Positions 1 through 7,655 of a DNA stretch of 28,929 nucleotides are shown piece after piece. The position numbers and the translations under genes are program-made. Each line of letters begins with the position of its first letter. The first letter of the stretch is position 1. Under the pieces are notes generated by a model. That model ran no database searches, was not told the DNA's origin, and was given only the letters and a program-made list of their open reading frames with translations. This stretch comes from Thermoguttaceae bacterium (GTDB lineage Bacteria; Planctomycetota; Planctomycetia; Pirellulales; Thermoguttaceae), in assembly GCA_024653385.1 (NCBI GenBank), contig JANLFZ010000009.1, positions 1 to 28,929 of the forward strand, read 5' to 3'.

Positions 1-182
1 GGGCGCTCGCGGGCCTTGCCCAAGAGGCTCTTCTTGGCCAGCTTCATGAGCATGCGCTCGGTGCCGGCCGAGACCAGCGACGCGGCCGTGCGCACCAGGA
101 TGCCCTCGTCGCGCAGCACCGGCGCCGGCAACTCCTCGACGCGCACCTGACCGGTCTTCATGTTCTGAAGGACTTGCTTCAC
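1..182 (-). CDS. Bi-domain oxidoreductase (zinc-type dehydrogenase plus Gfo/Idh/MocA), N-terminal part only
   Basis: The gene starts at GTG 182 on the minus strand and runs off the left edge, so only about 60 residues are visible. They begin VKQVLQNMKTG and contain LVSAGTERMLMKLAKKSLLG. From memory of the family, this matches the N-terminus of the two-domain oxidoreductases (alcohol-dehydrogenase-like domain followed by a Gfo/Idh/MocA domain) often found in polysaccharide clusters, where they are thought to act on nucleotide-sugar intermediates. A GGAG sequence lies just upstream of the GTG, which supports this start. The catalytic part is outside the window, so substrate and completeness cannot be judged. 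Confidence 0.75.
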   Translation of the reverse strand, partial: MKQVLQNMKTGQVRVEELPAPVLRDEGILVRTAASLVSAGTERMLMKLAKKSLLGKARER

Positions 183-197
183 CGGGCTCTCCAGATC

Positions 198-244
198 GTG
201 TGCGTCAAACGCGCCATTATCATGGGTGGTGCGTTTCACGCACG
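198..244. repeat. REP-like hairpin pair (GGTGCGT/ACGCACC family) at the 3' end of a GT4 gene
   Basis: Positions 228-234 (GGTGCGT) and 238-244 (ACGCACG) form a hairpin with a 3-nt loop, TTC. A weaker copy, TGCGT-CAA-ACGCG, lies at 201-213. The same sequence family occurs at 26710-26730. The TGA stop of the neighbouring GT4 gene (236-238) lies inside the hairpin, at its loop. It could act as a transcription or mRNA-end structure between the GT4 gene and the oxidoreductase downstream. Confidence 0.6.
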
Positions 245-1399
245 CGGCTGCTTACTTCCCGCTCCCTGCTCCCCACTCGCAACCCGCCCGAGCAGCTCGA
301 CCAGGTTCTGCGCCACCACCTCGTGACGCATTTGTTCGAACACCGGTTGCCATGCCTGGTGGATTTCGTCGCGGGAGGGCCGGCACGCCAGGTACTGTTG
401 GAGCGCACGGCTTAGGGACTCGGGATCACCAGGGGGGACGGCCTGCCCGACTCGCCGATCGTTCAACACGTCGGGATGACAGCCCACCAACTCGCTCACC
501 ACCACGGGCAGGCCCGAGGCAAGGGCCTCCATCACCACAACACCCCACGGCTCGGTCAGCGAGGGCAGGCAGAACACGTCGGCCGCCGCGTACCACTGGG
601 GCAGTTCGCCCGGCTGGCGAAAACCCACGAACTCGGCCCGCGACCTGCCCAATCGCCGAGCGGCCAGACATTCGAGATTGGTCCGCTCGGGACCGTCCCC
701 AGCCACGACGAGGCGTGTGGGGGCATCGAGTCGGGCGAGGGCCTCGATCAGCACGTCGACGCCTTTTTTCCGGATCAGCCGGCCCACGAACAGCACCACC
801 GGCTCGTCACCCCAGCCGAACTGTCGCCGCAACTCAACTCGCCGCGGCGCCAGCTCGAGAGCCTCCCGACGTAACGCATCCAAATCGGGCGAGTTGGGCA
901 CCAGGCATATACGATCGGCCTGGGCGCCGTAGTGCAAGAGATACTCCCGCGCAAGCCGGCCCGTGGGCAACCATCCCGCGGCATGGCGCACCGCCCAGCG
1001 GACCAAGGGCGTCTTCAATATGCGCCGCCACCACGCCCGGCGAAGGCTCAGAAAACTCTCGCACATCACCAAGTAGGGCACGCTCCGGCGCCGGCAGTCG
1101 CGCATCGCCCGGAGCATGGTCAGGTGGTTGTAGCCCCCCAAGACTACCGCATCGTACCGCGTCGCCCCGAGCCGGTCCGACACCGCCGGATTGTCGTACC
1201 ATCCATCCAGCCCCGGCCATCGTCGCCGGGGCAGCACCTCGGCCCGAAACCGCATCTGCCAATCGACCTGCCACGGCCGATCTTCGCCGACGGCGGTGCA
1301 ATAGAACACATCCAACTCCACCCCGGGCTGGCCGGCCACCGCGTTCCAGAACGGATCGCGGTACGGCGTCGGCTTCGGGGTGATTACGGCGATTCTCAT
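236..1399 (-). CDS. Glycosyltransferase family 4 (GT-B fold)
   Basis: This is a 387-residue protein starting at ATG 1399 with MRIAVITPKPTPYRDPFWNA, the usual opening of a GT4 acceptor-binding domain. The C-terminal half has the nucleotide-sugar-binding Rossmann domain, with VLFVGRLIRKKGVDVLIEAL and then EPWGVVVMEALASGLPVVV, which holds the EX7E motif of retaining GT4 enzymes. It should transfer a sugar from a nucleotide donor to a growing lipid-linked glycan at the inner face of the membrane. Donor and acceptor cannot be read from the sequence. The stop codon lies inside a repeat hairpin. A BIME-like repeat pair (1410-1599) separates it from the epimerase gene upstream. Confidence 0.9.
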   Translation of the reverse strand: MRIAVITPKPTPYRDPFWNAVAGQPGVELDVFYCTAVGEDRPWQVDWQMRFRAEVLPRRRWPGLDGWYDNPAVSDRLGATRYDAVVLGGYNHLTMLRAMRDCRRRSVPYLVMCESFLSLRRAWWRRILKTPLVRWAVRHAAGWLPTGRLAREYLLHYGAQADRICLVPNSPDLDALRREALELAPRRVELRRQFGWGDEPVVLFVGRLIRKKGVDVLIEALARLDAPTRLVVAGDGPERTNLECLAARRLGRSRAEFVGFRQPGELPQWYAAADVFCLPSLTEPWGVVVMEALASGLPVVVSELVGCHPDVLNDRRVGQAVPPGDPESLSRALQQYLACRPSRDEIHQAWQPVFEQMRHEVVAQNLVELLGRVASGEQGAGSKQPRA

Positions 1400-1409
1400 G
1401 GGGGAGATA

Positions 1410-1434
1410 GTAGGTCAGGCACCCCGTGCCTGAC
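1410..1434 (+). repeat. REP hairpin, family 1 (plus orientation)
   Basis: GTAG head at 1410-1413, then perfect 9-bp arms GTCAGGCAC (1414-1422) and GTGCCTGAC (1426-1434) with a CCC loop. It matches the REPs around the RAYT gene at 11835-12386. It pairs with the inverted copy at 1575-1599, with both GTAG heads outermost, as in a BIME. Confidence 0.85.
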
Positions 1435-1574
1435 GCTCTTGCGGTAAACAACCGTTGTGGCCTACGTCCTCTCTTGGCGTCGAGTACACCGCGCCCGACA
1501 TGGCCGATGGCAAGAACCTAAGAGCATCTTGGGGATATCGTATCAGGCACGCGGCGGCCAACCTCAGCTTGGGT

Positions 1575-1599
1575 GTCAGGCACGGGGTGCCTGACCTAC
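1575..1599 (-). repeat. REP hairpin, family 1 (minus orientation)
   Basis: GTCAGGCAC (1575-1583), GGG loop, GTGCCTGAC (1587-1595), then CTAC (1596-1599), the complement of the GTAG head. It forms the right half of a 190-bp BIME-like unit with 1410-1434. It sits 15 bp beyond the 3' end of the epimerase gene. Confidence 0.85.
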
Positions 1600-1613
1600 G
1601 GCTACTACGGCTA

Positions 1614-2600
1614 CTACGCGCCTGCCGCCCTGGTCGCGCGCCTTTCCGTGTAGTACTCGATGATGTCGCGGATGATGTCGTCCAGCGTGTACCGCGGGGC
1701 GTAGCCGATTGATTCGCGGATCTTCGTCAAGTCGGGCACGCGGCGCTGCATGTCCTCGAAATCGGGCCCGTAGGCCTCCTCGAACGGCACCAGCCGAATC
1801 GGCGACTGGCTACCGGCCAACTCGATTACCCGCTCGGCCAAAGCGCGGATCGAAACCTCCTCGGCATTCCCGATATTGAAGACCTGGCCCCGGGCCTGGG
1901 AATAATCCATCAGGCGCACCAGGGCCTGCACCACGTCCTTGACGTGGCAGAAGCACCGGGTCTGCGTGCCGTCGCCGTACACCGAGAGCGGCTCGCCCCG
2001 CAGGGCCTGCTGCACGAACCGCGGTAAGACCATGCCGTACTGGCCCGTCTGCCGCGGCCCGACCGTATTGAACAGACGTGCCACGGTGACCGGCATGCGC
2101 GAGTGGTGCCAGTAGGCCATGGCCAGAAACTCGTCGAGGGCCTTCGACACGGCGTAGCCCCAGCGCCGCTTGGTCGAGGGACCGATCACCAGGTCGTCCT
2201 CCTCGCCAAAGGGAACCTTGCCCGACTTGCCGTACACCTCCGAGGTCGACGTGATGAGCACCGGCCGGCGGTACCGGGCACACGCCTTGAGCACGACCGA
2301 CGTTCCATGGACGATCGTGTCGATGGTACGGACCGGCTGCTCGACGATCAACCGCACGCCCACGGCCGACGCCAGGTGAAACACCCGGTCGGCCGAGGCC
2401 ACGCACTCGCGCACGATGGCCTCGTCGCCGATATCGGCCGAGACGAGCGAAAACAGCGCGTGCCCCTCCAGATGGGCGATGTTCTCGTGCCGGCCGGTCG
2501 AGAAATCATCCAAGGCCAGCACACTGTGGCCGCTGGCCACCAGCGCATCGCACAGGTGAGACCCAATAAAACCCGCACCACCGGTAATTAGAATACGCAA
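1614..2600 (-). CDS. NAD-dependent nucleotide-sugar epimerase/dehydratase (extended SDR)
   Basis: An extended short-chain dehydrogenase of about 328 residues. The Rossmann glycine motif GGAGFIG is at residues 7-13, STSEVYG supplies the conserved serine region near 118-124, and Y149/K153 form the YxxxK catalytic pair in RWGYAVSKALDEF. This family epimerises or decarboxylates UDP-sugars; UDP-glucose 4-epimerase and UDP-glucuronate decarboxylase types are both possible, and sequence alone does not decide. The likely start is TTG at 2600, because AGAGGA lies about 6 nt upstream; another in-frame TTG at 2633 has no such signal. It should supply a sugar donor to the neighbouring glycosyltransferases. 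Confidence 0.88.
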   Translation of the reverse strand: MRILITGGAGFIGSHLCDALVASGHSVLALDDFSTGRHENIAHLEGHALFSLVSADIGDEAIVRECVASADRVFHLASAVGVRLIVEQPVRTIDTIVHGTSVVLKACARYRRPVLITSTSEVYGKSGKVPFGEEDDLVIGPSTKRRWGYAVSKALDEFLAMAYWHHSRMPVTVARLFNTVGPRQTGQYGMVLPRFVQQALRGEPLSVYGDGTQTRCFCHVKDVVQALVRLMDYSQARGQVFNIGNAEEVSIRALAERVIELAGSQSPIRLVPFEEAYGPDFEDMQRRVPDLTKIRESIGYAPRYTLDDIIRDIIEYYTERRATRAAGA

Positions 2601-2729
2601 GGTTGGTCCTCTTGTGGAATAGATGCCCCTCAAGTGTAGCTTATGCGATCACCTGGGAAGGATGACACAGCGCGGTGCTACGGCCAAATCGAAGTGATGG
2701 CCGTGGTTTGCTTCTGCCGCCCACGCCAT

Positions 2730-4013
2730 TCATTGCCGTTCACGGCATCCTGCCCGATCCGAGCGCAGCACCCAAACCAGCAGCACCCAACCCAGCACCA
2801 TCAGCGCGTACATATGGTGCGGCGCGATGCAGAACCGCCACCAAGGCGATTCCAATAGGCGTTTCATGACACCGGCGCCCATGGAGTGCTGCTGTATCGT
2901 ATTCGAAATCGGAATCAGAAATGGCGTGAGCAAGGCAAACACGACCAGGGCAAGCCTCCTGTTCCCACGACGGAGCAATTCCCAAGCAAGAATTGCCGTT
3001 ATGCCGAGAATCGCCGTGTTATAGAAGCGGTTATAGGTGCACGTCAGCAGCAGCGGAGCGATTGCAGACACACATCCCAAAAGTCTCAAGTCCCGGTCGC
3101 AGCCTGGTCGGGCAACCAGCACCCAAGCGACGACGGCAATGGCAAGAAGCAGTAGACCGTAGCAGACTGCGTTGGCAGAGGAAGAAGACATACCCAGATC
3201 GTTCAGCGCGACGCTGAACGAGAGAAGCTGAAAGCGGTTCGGGTTCCACGCGGCAAACCACCGCTCGAAGCCCGAGTCGTCAAGGCCCCCTACCACACGC
3301 ACTCCTCTTGTCAAAGACGCAGCGACCTCCTCTAACGCGATCCCCCTGGCGGCAAGTGCAATAAGCGCCGCAGCGTTCAGCACGCACACCAGCACGACGG
3401 CCACACCGGCGGTGCGCCATTTCCGCGCCAGCGCGAGAATGAAGAGAAAAGGCAACGAGAGGTTGTACTTCACGCTCACCGCCACGCCAAGAGCAACTCC
3501 CGCCAACGTCGGGCGCGGCATCAGTACAAGAACCACGGCAAGATACGTAAGCATCGCGGCCGGGACGCCTGGGTTGCCGACGCGAAACGAAAAACCGTCG
3601 AGCAGCACGATTGAGAGGCACGCCACAAATGCCTTGTCCCGGTCCAGCCTTTGCTTCAGATACCGGTAGCCTGTTACGAGACATCCGAGCTGGAGGAGCC
3701 ACAGCGTGACTTTCCAGACGTACCAGGCAACAGCGATCGGAAAAAGTCCCAACGGCGCCGTCAACAGCAGCGCCGAGGGCAAATACGGGTTGATCCCGCG
3801 GTACGGATTGCCACCGCCTACGAATGCGGCACTCCACCTCCAGACCGTGGGGAAGTCGGGACCAGGCTGCGCCCTGCCGAAATCCAGCAGCGCTGTACGC
3901 GCTACCAAGAGCAGCAGCAAGGCGAACCCAGTCCAGGCCCACGGCCCGAAGGTGCTCTTCGGCCGCACGTCAAGTCCCGCACCACAGCAATCGTTCGCTT
4001 TGCCTGCGTTCAT
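2730..4013 (-). CDS. GT87-type (DUF2029) membrane glycosyltransferase
   Basis: A 427-residue polytopic membrane protein starting at ATG 4013. Many hydrophobic segments span most of its length. An early loop holds PDFPTVWRWSAAFVGGGNPY, resembling the conserved DF...GxNPY region of GT87/DUF2029 proteins. Characterised members of that family are polyprenol-phosphate-mannose-dependent mannosyltransferases acting outside the cytoplasmic membrane, so this protein may add a sugar from a lipid-linked donor after flipping. It faces the flippase gene divergently across a 129-bp gap. The GT87 assignment rests on this motif and the topology, and donor specificity is unknown. Confidence 0.75.
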   Translation of the reverse strand: MNAGKANDCCGAGLDVRPKSTFGPWAWTGFALLLLLVARTALLDFGRAQPGPDFPTVWRWSAAFVGGGNPYRGINPYLPSALLLTAPLGLFPIAVAWYVWKVTLWLLQLGCLVTGYRYLKQRLDRDKAFVACLSIVLLDGFSFRVGNPGVPAAMLTYLAVVLVLMPRPTLAGVALGVAVSVKYNLSLPFLFILALARKWRTAGVAVVLVCVLNAAALIALAARGIALEEVAASLTRGVRVVGGLDDSGFERWFAAWNPNRFQLLSFSVALNDLGMSSSSANAVCYGLLLLAIAVVAWVLVARPGCDRDLRLLGCVSAIAPLLLTCTYNRFYNTAILGITAILAWELLRRGNRRLALVVFALLTPFLIPISNTIQQHSMGAGVMKRLLESPWWRFCIAPHHMYALMVLGWVLLVWVLRSDRAGCRERQ

Positions 4014-4041
4014 GTGTAACGCGGTCTCCCCGTTCCGATTG

Positions 4042-4063
4042 CTCCGGCCAGCGAGAGCCGGAG
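4042..4063. other. Perfect 7-bp hairpin in the divergent intergenic region
   Basis: CTCCGGC (4042-4048) and GCCGGAG (4057-4063) form a perfect stem with an 8-nt loop between the GT87 gene and the divergently transcribed flippase. The 4014-4142 gap should carry both promoters, but I could not identify convincing -35/-10 elements. The hairpin could be an operator or leader structure, or chance in GC-rich DNA. Confidence 0.3.
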
Positions 4064-4142
4064 ACTTGCATAAAGCCCCGCTGGAAGCAACACTTGGGAT
4101 GAGCGTCTCTCAACTGCCGAGTCTCCAGCTAACGGTGCCGTC

Positions 4143-5459
4143 GTGGCGCGCTTGCGCAATCTTGTAGGATATGCCCGCGGCCAGGCTACCCCGGCGGCGC
4201 GCCGCGCCGCCTGGAACCTCGCCTGGATGCTCGGCGGCACGGCGCTGAGCCAGCTCTGCCTGCTGGCGGTGGTGCTCGTCCTCACCGGCGTCCTCGGCCG
4301 CGAGCAGTTCGGCATCTTCTCCACCGCGCTGGCCATCCAAACCTACATCGTGCTGTTCGGCTCGGCCGGCATGCCCGCCGTGGTCGTGCGCGAGATGGTC
4401 CAACGGCCCGCAGACCGGGCCGCCATCGCGTCGACCTTTCTGGCGATCGCCCTGTCGCTGGGCCTTGTATCGGCCGCGGCGATCGCGCTCGTCGTGGCGT
4501 TTCTCGGAATCTCGCCGGAAGAGAAGCTGCTCTTGGGCATCCTGTCGCTGGGCGCCGCGGCCGCCTGCGCGAACCCGGTCGCGCTGTTCGATGCACTGCA
4601 CCGGCAGGCCCTGCCGGCAATCGCGATGGCGCTGGCCGACCTCGTCTTGCTCGCGTGCGTGCTGGCCGGATGGCATTGGGGCGTCCTGTCGCTGGTGCGG
4701 GTCGGCGTGCTTTTCTCGGCCAAGTGGGTTCTTCTGGTGTTGCTGCTCGTCGCGGTGGTGCGGCGCTTGGTGCCAGTCTCGCCTCGCCAGGTCCGATTGT
4801 CGGAGGTTTGCCAGTTGTGGCGATCGTCCTGGTCGATTCTCTTGGCAAGTCTCTTGGCGATGGTTCCGATTGCGGGGGGAACGCTCTTCGTGCGCTGGTT
4901 TCGCGGGCCTGCCGAGGCGGCGATCATGGGTCTGGCCACGCAGGTCTTGCAGGCGTACGTGATGCTGGCCGCGCTGGCCCACCGCCTGATGCGCCCCCAT
5001 GTTGCAGGCGTCCACGGCTTCCAGAGATCGTTTATGCTGAAACTCGCGGCCTTCTACGCGACATTCCTAAGTTCCCTCTACGTGGGTGCCCTCGTGGTCG
5101 TGGAACTGCTCGTGCGCTGCTTTCTGCCGCCGGGCTACGCCGACGCCCTCTGGCCGTGCCGACTCGCCGCCACGGCCGGGCTGGTCGCGGGCACGGCCAC
5201 GATCTTCCATAACTACCTACTCGTTCAGAAGCGCGAGCGGGCCATCCTCGTCGGTTACTTCGCCGCAGCGCTGTCGGCCGCGGTGGGCTCGATCGCAGTC
5301 ACCCCCTGCGCTGGCGCAATCGGTCAATCCCTCGTGGCGATCGGAAGCCACATCGCCCTCTTGGCGCTCAATGTCTTCTTGGTTTCGTGTTCCACATGGC
5401 GTGCGCGCCCGTTGACCCGCGCATCAGCGAAAGATGCTGTCGACAGTGGTCCCGCCTAG
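4143..5459 (+). CDS. Oligosaccharide flippase (Wzx/MATE-like)
   Basis: A 438-residue polytopic membrane protein, the only substantial plus-strand gene in the window. It starts at GTG 4143; no clear Shine-Dalgarno is visible. Length, the alternating hydrophobic segments and the N-terminal stretch LVLTGVLGREQFGIFSTALA resemble Wzx-type polysaccharide flippases of the MOP superfamily, which move undecaprenyl-linked repeat units to the periplasmic face. With the Wzy/WaaL-like protein at 13693-14973 it would complete a Wzx/Wzy route. Its opposite orientation means it needs its own promoter, in 4014-4142. It converges with the pyruvyl transferase gene across 166 bp in which I see no feature. Confidence 0.8.
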   Translation: MARLRNLVGYARGQATPAARRAAWNLAWMLGGTALSQLCLLAVVLVLTGVLGREQFGIFSTALAIQTYIVLFGSAGMPAVVVREMVQRPADRAAIASTFLAIALSLGLVSAAAIALVVAFLGISPEEKLLLGILSLGAAAACANPVALFDALHRQALPAIAMALADLVLLACVLAGWHWGVLSLVRVGVLFSAKWVLLVLLLVAVVRRLVPVSPRQVRLSEVCQLWRSSWSILLASLLAMVPIAGGTLFVRWFRGPAEAAIMGLATQVLQAYVMLAALAHRLMRPHVAGVHGFQRSFMLKLAAFYATFLSSLYVGALVVVELLVRCFLPPGYADALWPCRLAATAGLVAGTATIFHNYLLVQKRERAILVGYFAAALSAAVGSIAVTPCAGAIGQSLVAIGSHIALLALNVFLVSCSTWRARPLTRASAKDAVDSGPA

Positions 5460-5625
5460 TGTCCCGTGAGTCGGCGGTGCTCCCCAATGCGCCGGCGCAG
5501 AACCATGCGCCGTGCGGCCGTGTGGCACCCCAAGAGGACCGGTGCTCGCTCGTCACGCGTACCGCCAACCCTACCTTGTCAACATCGTACCACACCGGCG
5601 CGCCATACCGCTCCTAGGCCGACGC

Positions 5626-6549
5626 TCATCGCTTGGCACCGACGAACTGGATGTTCACATCCTCCAGGCTGCGGAGACTGTGTTCGAAGACAGCTTCAAG
5701 TTTTCCATAGCTTGTCTCGTACGCGTACACAGGCTTCCCAAGCATTGCGCCAAGCAACATGACGTGCAACCGATCCGTGTGTATTTCAGACGCATCGCGA
5801 ACAGTCTCCACAAATACGTCTGGCAGTTCCTTTGCCACATCTTGAATGACAACTGCCGTACCGGGCCGCGCCCGCGTGACACTCTTGGCGAGGCGGCGCG
5901 CCCTGCGCCCAGCTTCAACGCGCCGGCACGCGATCTCCCACCAGAGACGGTACGGATCCGGAAGAAGCAAAGAGATTCCACGAGACAATAGACTAAGCTT
6001 CGCCGCGCCCTCGTGGTCGTCTCGGAAGCAGATTAGCACGTGCTCCCGGCGAGCCACGGCTCGGTGCTGGCGGATGAAATCTGATCCCCCAAGAAAAAGC
6101 GCAGGATCGTGCGAGAGCCCGACGTAGATTTGCCCACCAACCGCACCCTTCAGCACCTCGAAACTTGCCCGATCCCTCGCGAAGGCGCCCAGTACCCGTG
6201 TCGCGTGCGTGCGCAAGACGCTCTCCCAAGCGGTCTTTCCGCAGCGAAAAGTCGACGGCCCGATTAGCAGTTTGGCTTGCGGATACGAGCGCAGGATGGA
6301 GAGCCAGCAGTCAATCCCGCATTGCCATAGTGTGACGCTGCCGCCAGGCCAGACAACTACGTCAGCCGCGCTCGGGTCAATCGTGGTACGGATATTGAAC
6401 GCTCGCAGCAGTTCTCGGAGCCCATCGACAATTAAGGCATCACCAGCATTTCCCATCTGCGGCTTGACGTAGCAAAGAGCATCCTTCTGTTTAACCAGAA
6501 GGCCGACGAATGGGTCATGGTCGGTGAATAACTGCGCGGTATTTTGCAT
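5626..6549 (-). CDS. Polysaccharide pyruvyl transferase family protein
   Basis: About 307 residues from ATG 6549; an in-frame TTG at 6594 would add 15 residues. The N-terminal region contains YVKPQMGNAGDALIVDGL, the glycine-rich opening of the PF04230 fold, and the C-terminal half has IHTDRLHVMLLGAMLGKPVY, matching the conserved donor-site block of the family. Members typically transfer pyruvate from phosphoenolpyruvate to a sugar of an exopolysaccharide as a ketal, adding a negative charge. It resembles ExoV-like proteins more than the second family member at 20233-21378. The IS5-family element lies directly upstream, so its transcription may have been separated from the upstream GT2 gene. 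Confidence 0.82.
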   Translation of the reverse strand: MQNTAQLFTDHDPFVGLLVKQKDALCYVKPQMGNAGDALIVDGLRELLRAFNIRTTIDPSAADVVVWPGGSVTLWQCGIDCWLSILRSYPQAKLLIGPSTFRCGKTAWESVLRTHATRVLGAFARDRASFEVLKGAVGGQIYVGLSHDPALFLGGSDFIRQHRAVARREHVLICFRDDHEGAAKLSLLSRGISLLLPDPYRLWWEIACRRVEAGRRARRLAKSVTRARPGTAVVIQDVAKELPDVFVETVRDASEIHTDRLHVMLLGAMLGKPVYAYETSYGKLEAVFEHSLRSLEDVNIQFVGAKR

Positions 6550-6705
6550 TTTCACGAACGCCCAGCACAATGCGACTGGAATGCGGTAAGCCAACTGAAC
6601 TTCAATCGCAGACGGGCCGGTATCCGGCCACGTCTAATGGCGTAGAACACTCTTGGTTTGGGCGGATTGGGCCCGTGGACATGAGTAACTGCATTCCCGG
6701 GAATC

Positions 6706-6708
6706 TAA
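6706..6708 (+). repeat. Target-site duplication of the IS5 element, left copy (TAA)
   Basis: TAA immediately outside the left terminal inverted repeat matches TAA at 7641-7643. A 3-bp TNA duplication is known for one IS5-family subgroup. The match is short enough to be coincidental. Confidence 0.55.
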
Positions 6709-7640
6709 GAGCGTGTCTCAAAACCGGTTCCAAATACAACGGAGGCACAAGATGCAGACCGCCAAAGTCAGGAATGCCTGATGGATATCGGCACGCCGTT
6801 CCCAGCGAAGCCGCAACCGGCGGAAGCCATGGATCCAGGCCACGCTCCGTTCGACCACCCAGCGGTATTTTCCCAGGCCGCTGCCATGGGAGGTGTTTCG
6901 TCTTGCCAAATACGGTCGGACACGCCTCCCAGCAAGCATGGTTCGCACCGCTTGGCTGTCGTAGGCCCGATCCCCGTACAGAGCACAGGGATACCGACGC
7001 GGTTGTCCAGGCTTCCCGCGAACCGGGGGAATGGCCTGGAGCAAGGGAACAAGCTGGGTGACATCATGCCGATGGGCGCCCGTAAGACGTGCCGCCAACG
7101 GCACGCCCCGACCATCCACCAGCAGATGATGCTTGCTCCCTCCCCGGCCCCGGTCGGTTGGATTGGGGCCCGTTTTTTCGCCCCCTTCCAAGGCACGCAC
7201 CGAGGAACTGTCGACCACCGCATGCCGCCAACGCAGCTTCCCCCGGCGACGCAACTCGGCCAGCAGCAGGGCATGGAGCGCGTTCCAGGTGCCCCGCTGT
7301 TGCCACTCGGCAATGCGTCGCCAACAGGTCGAACGCGAACAGCCGAATTGACGCGGGAACAACCGCCAAGGGATGCCGGACTGAAGGACAAACACGATCC
7401 CTTCCAGAACGATGCGATCGTCCACCGGCGGCCGACCGCCTTTCGGTCCGGGCGACCTCTTGGGCGGCAGGAGCTTCTTGATGCGTCTCCACAGCGCCCT
7501 GACAATCTCGTGCACCTCCATCGCGCCACCTCGTGTCAAACTGGCAGACTCTTCGTGGATCTACCCTTTGGCACGGCTGTGGCGCAAAAATCGTGCCAAA
7601 CAACAATCCAGTGTTCGAGGCGAGGTTTTGAGACACGCTC
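6709..7640 (-). mobile_element. Complete IS5-family insertion sequence, 932 bp
   Basis: The element is bounded by perfect 17-bp terminal inverted repeats: GAGCGTGTCTCAAAACC at 6709-6725 and its reverse complement at 7624-7640. Flanking TAA trinucleotides (6706-6708 and 7641-7643) fit a target duplication. It holds one uninterrupted transposase gene with a full DDE triad. Perfect ends and an intact gene suggest a recent insertion. It entered the gap between the GT2 gene (stop at 7656) and the pyruvyl transferase gene without breaking either reading frame. Confidence 0.92.
6718..7521 (-). CDS. IS5-family transposase (DDE)
   Basis: A 267-residue protein from ATG 7521; an in-frame TTG at 7539 is also possible. 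The N-terminal block contains GGRPPVDDRIVLEGIVFVLQ and SGIPWRLFPRQFG, typical of IS5-family transposases. The RNase H-like core shows D104 in HAVVDSSSV, D184 in LYGDRAYDS and E224 in YRWVVERSVAW, the three metal-binding catalytic residues. It catalyses cut-and-paste movement of the 932-bp element around it. The whole protein is in one frame, unlike two-frame IS5 relatives that need ribosomal frameshifting, and no defect is visible. Confidence 0.95.
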   Translation of the reverse strand: MEVHEIVRALWRRIKKLLPPKRSPGPKGGRPPVDDRIVLEGIVFVLQSGIPWRLFPRQFGCSRSTCWRRIAEWQQRGTWNALHALLLAELRRRGKLRWRHAVVDSSSVRALEGGEKTGPNPTDRGRGGSKHHLLVDGRGVPLAARLTGAHRHDVTQLVPLLQAIPPVRGKPGQPRRYPCALYGDRAYDSQAVRTMLAGRRVRPYLARRNTSHGSGLGKYRWVVERSVAWIHGFRRLRLRWERRADIHQAFLTLAVCILCLRCIWNRF

Positions 7641-7643
7641 TAA
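7641..7643 (+). repeat. Target-site duplication of the IS5 element, right copy (TAA)
   Basis: TAA directly after the right inverted repeat, paired with 6706-6708. Confidence 0.55.
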
Positions 7644-7655
7644 GAAGCCGGCCGT

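Noticed and set aside
226..1383. Long plus-strand open frame of 385 residues
   Set aside because: It is the antisense of the GT4 gene at 236-1399, with low-complexity arginine/proline/alanine composition typical of high-GC shadow frames.
1600..1620. Short tandem CTACGGCTACTA-like repeat after the BIME
   Set aside because: Only about two units, reading into the end of the epimerase gene; too short to support as a separate element.
5460..5625. Possible gene or terminator between the convergent flippase and pyruvyl transferase genes
   Set aside because: No coding frame with family features and no convincing GC stem followed by a T run was seen.
7064..7636. Second overlapping frame in the IS5 element, as in two-frame IS elements
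   Set aside because: A single frame (6718-7521) already holds the complete transposase with D, D and E residues; the other frame has no recognisable domain.
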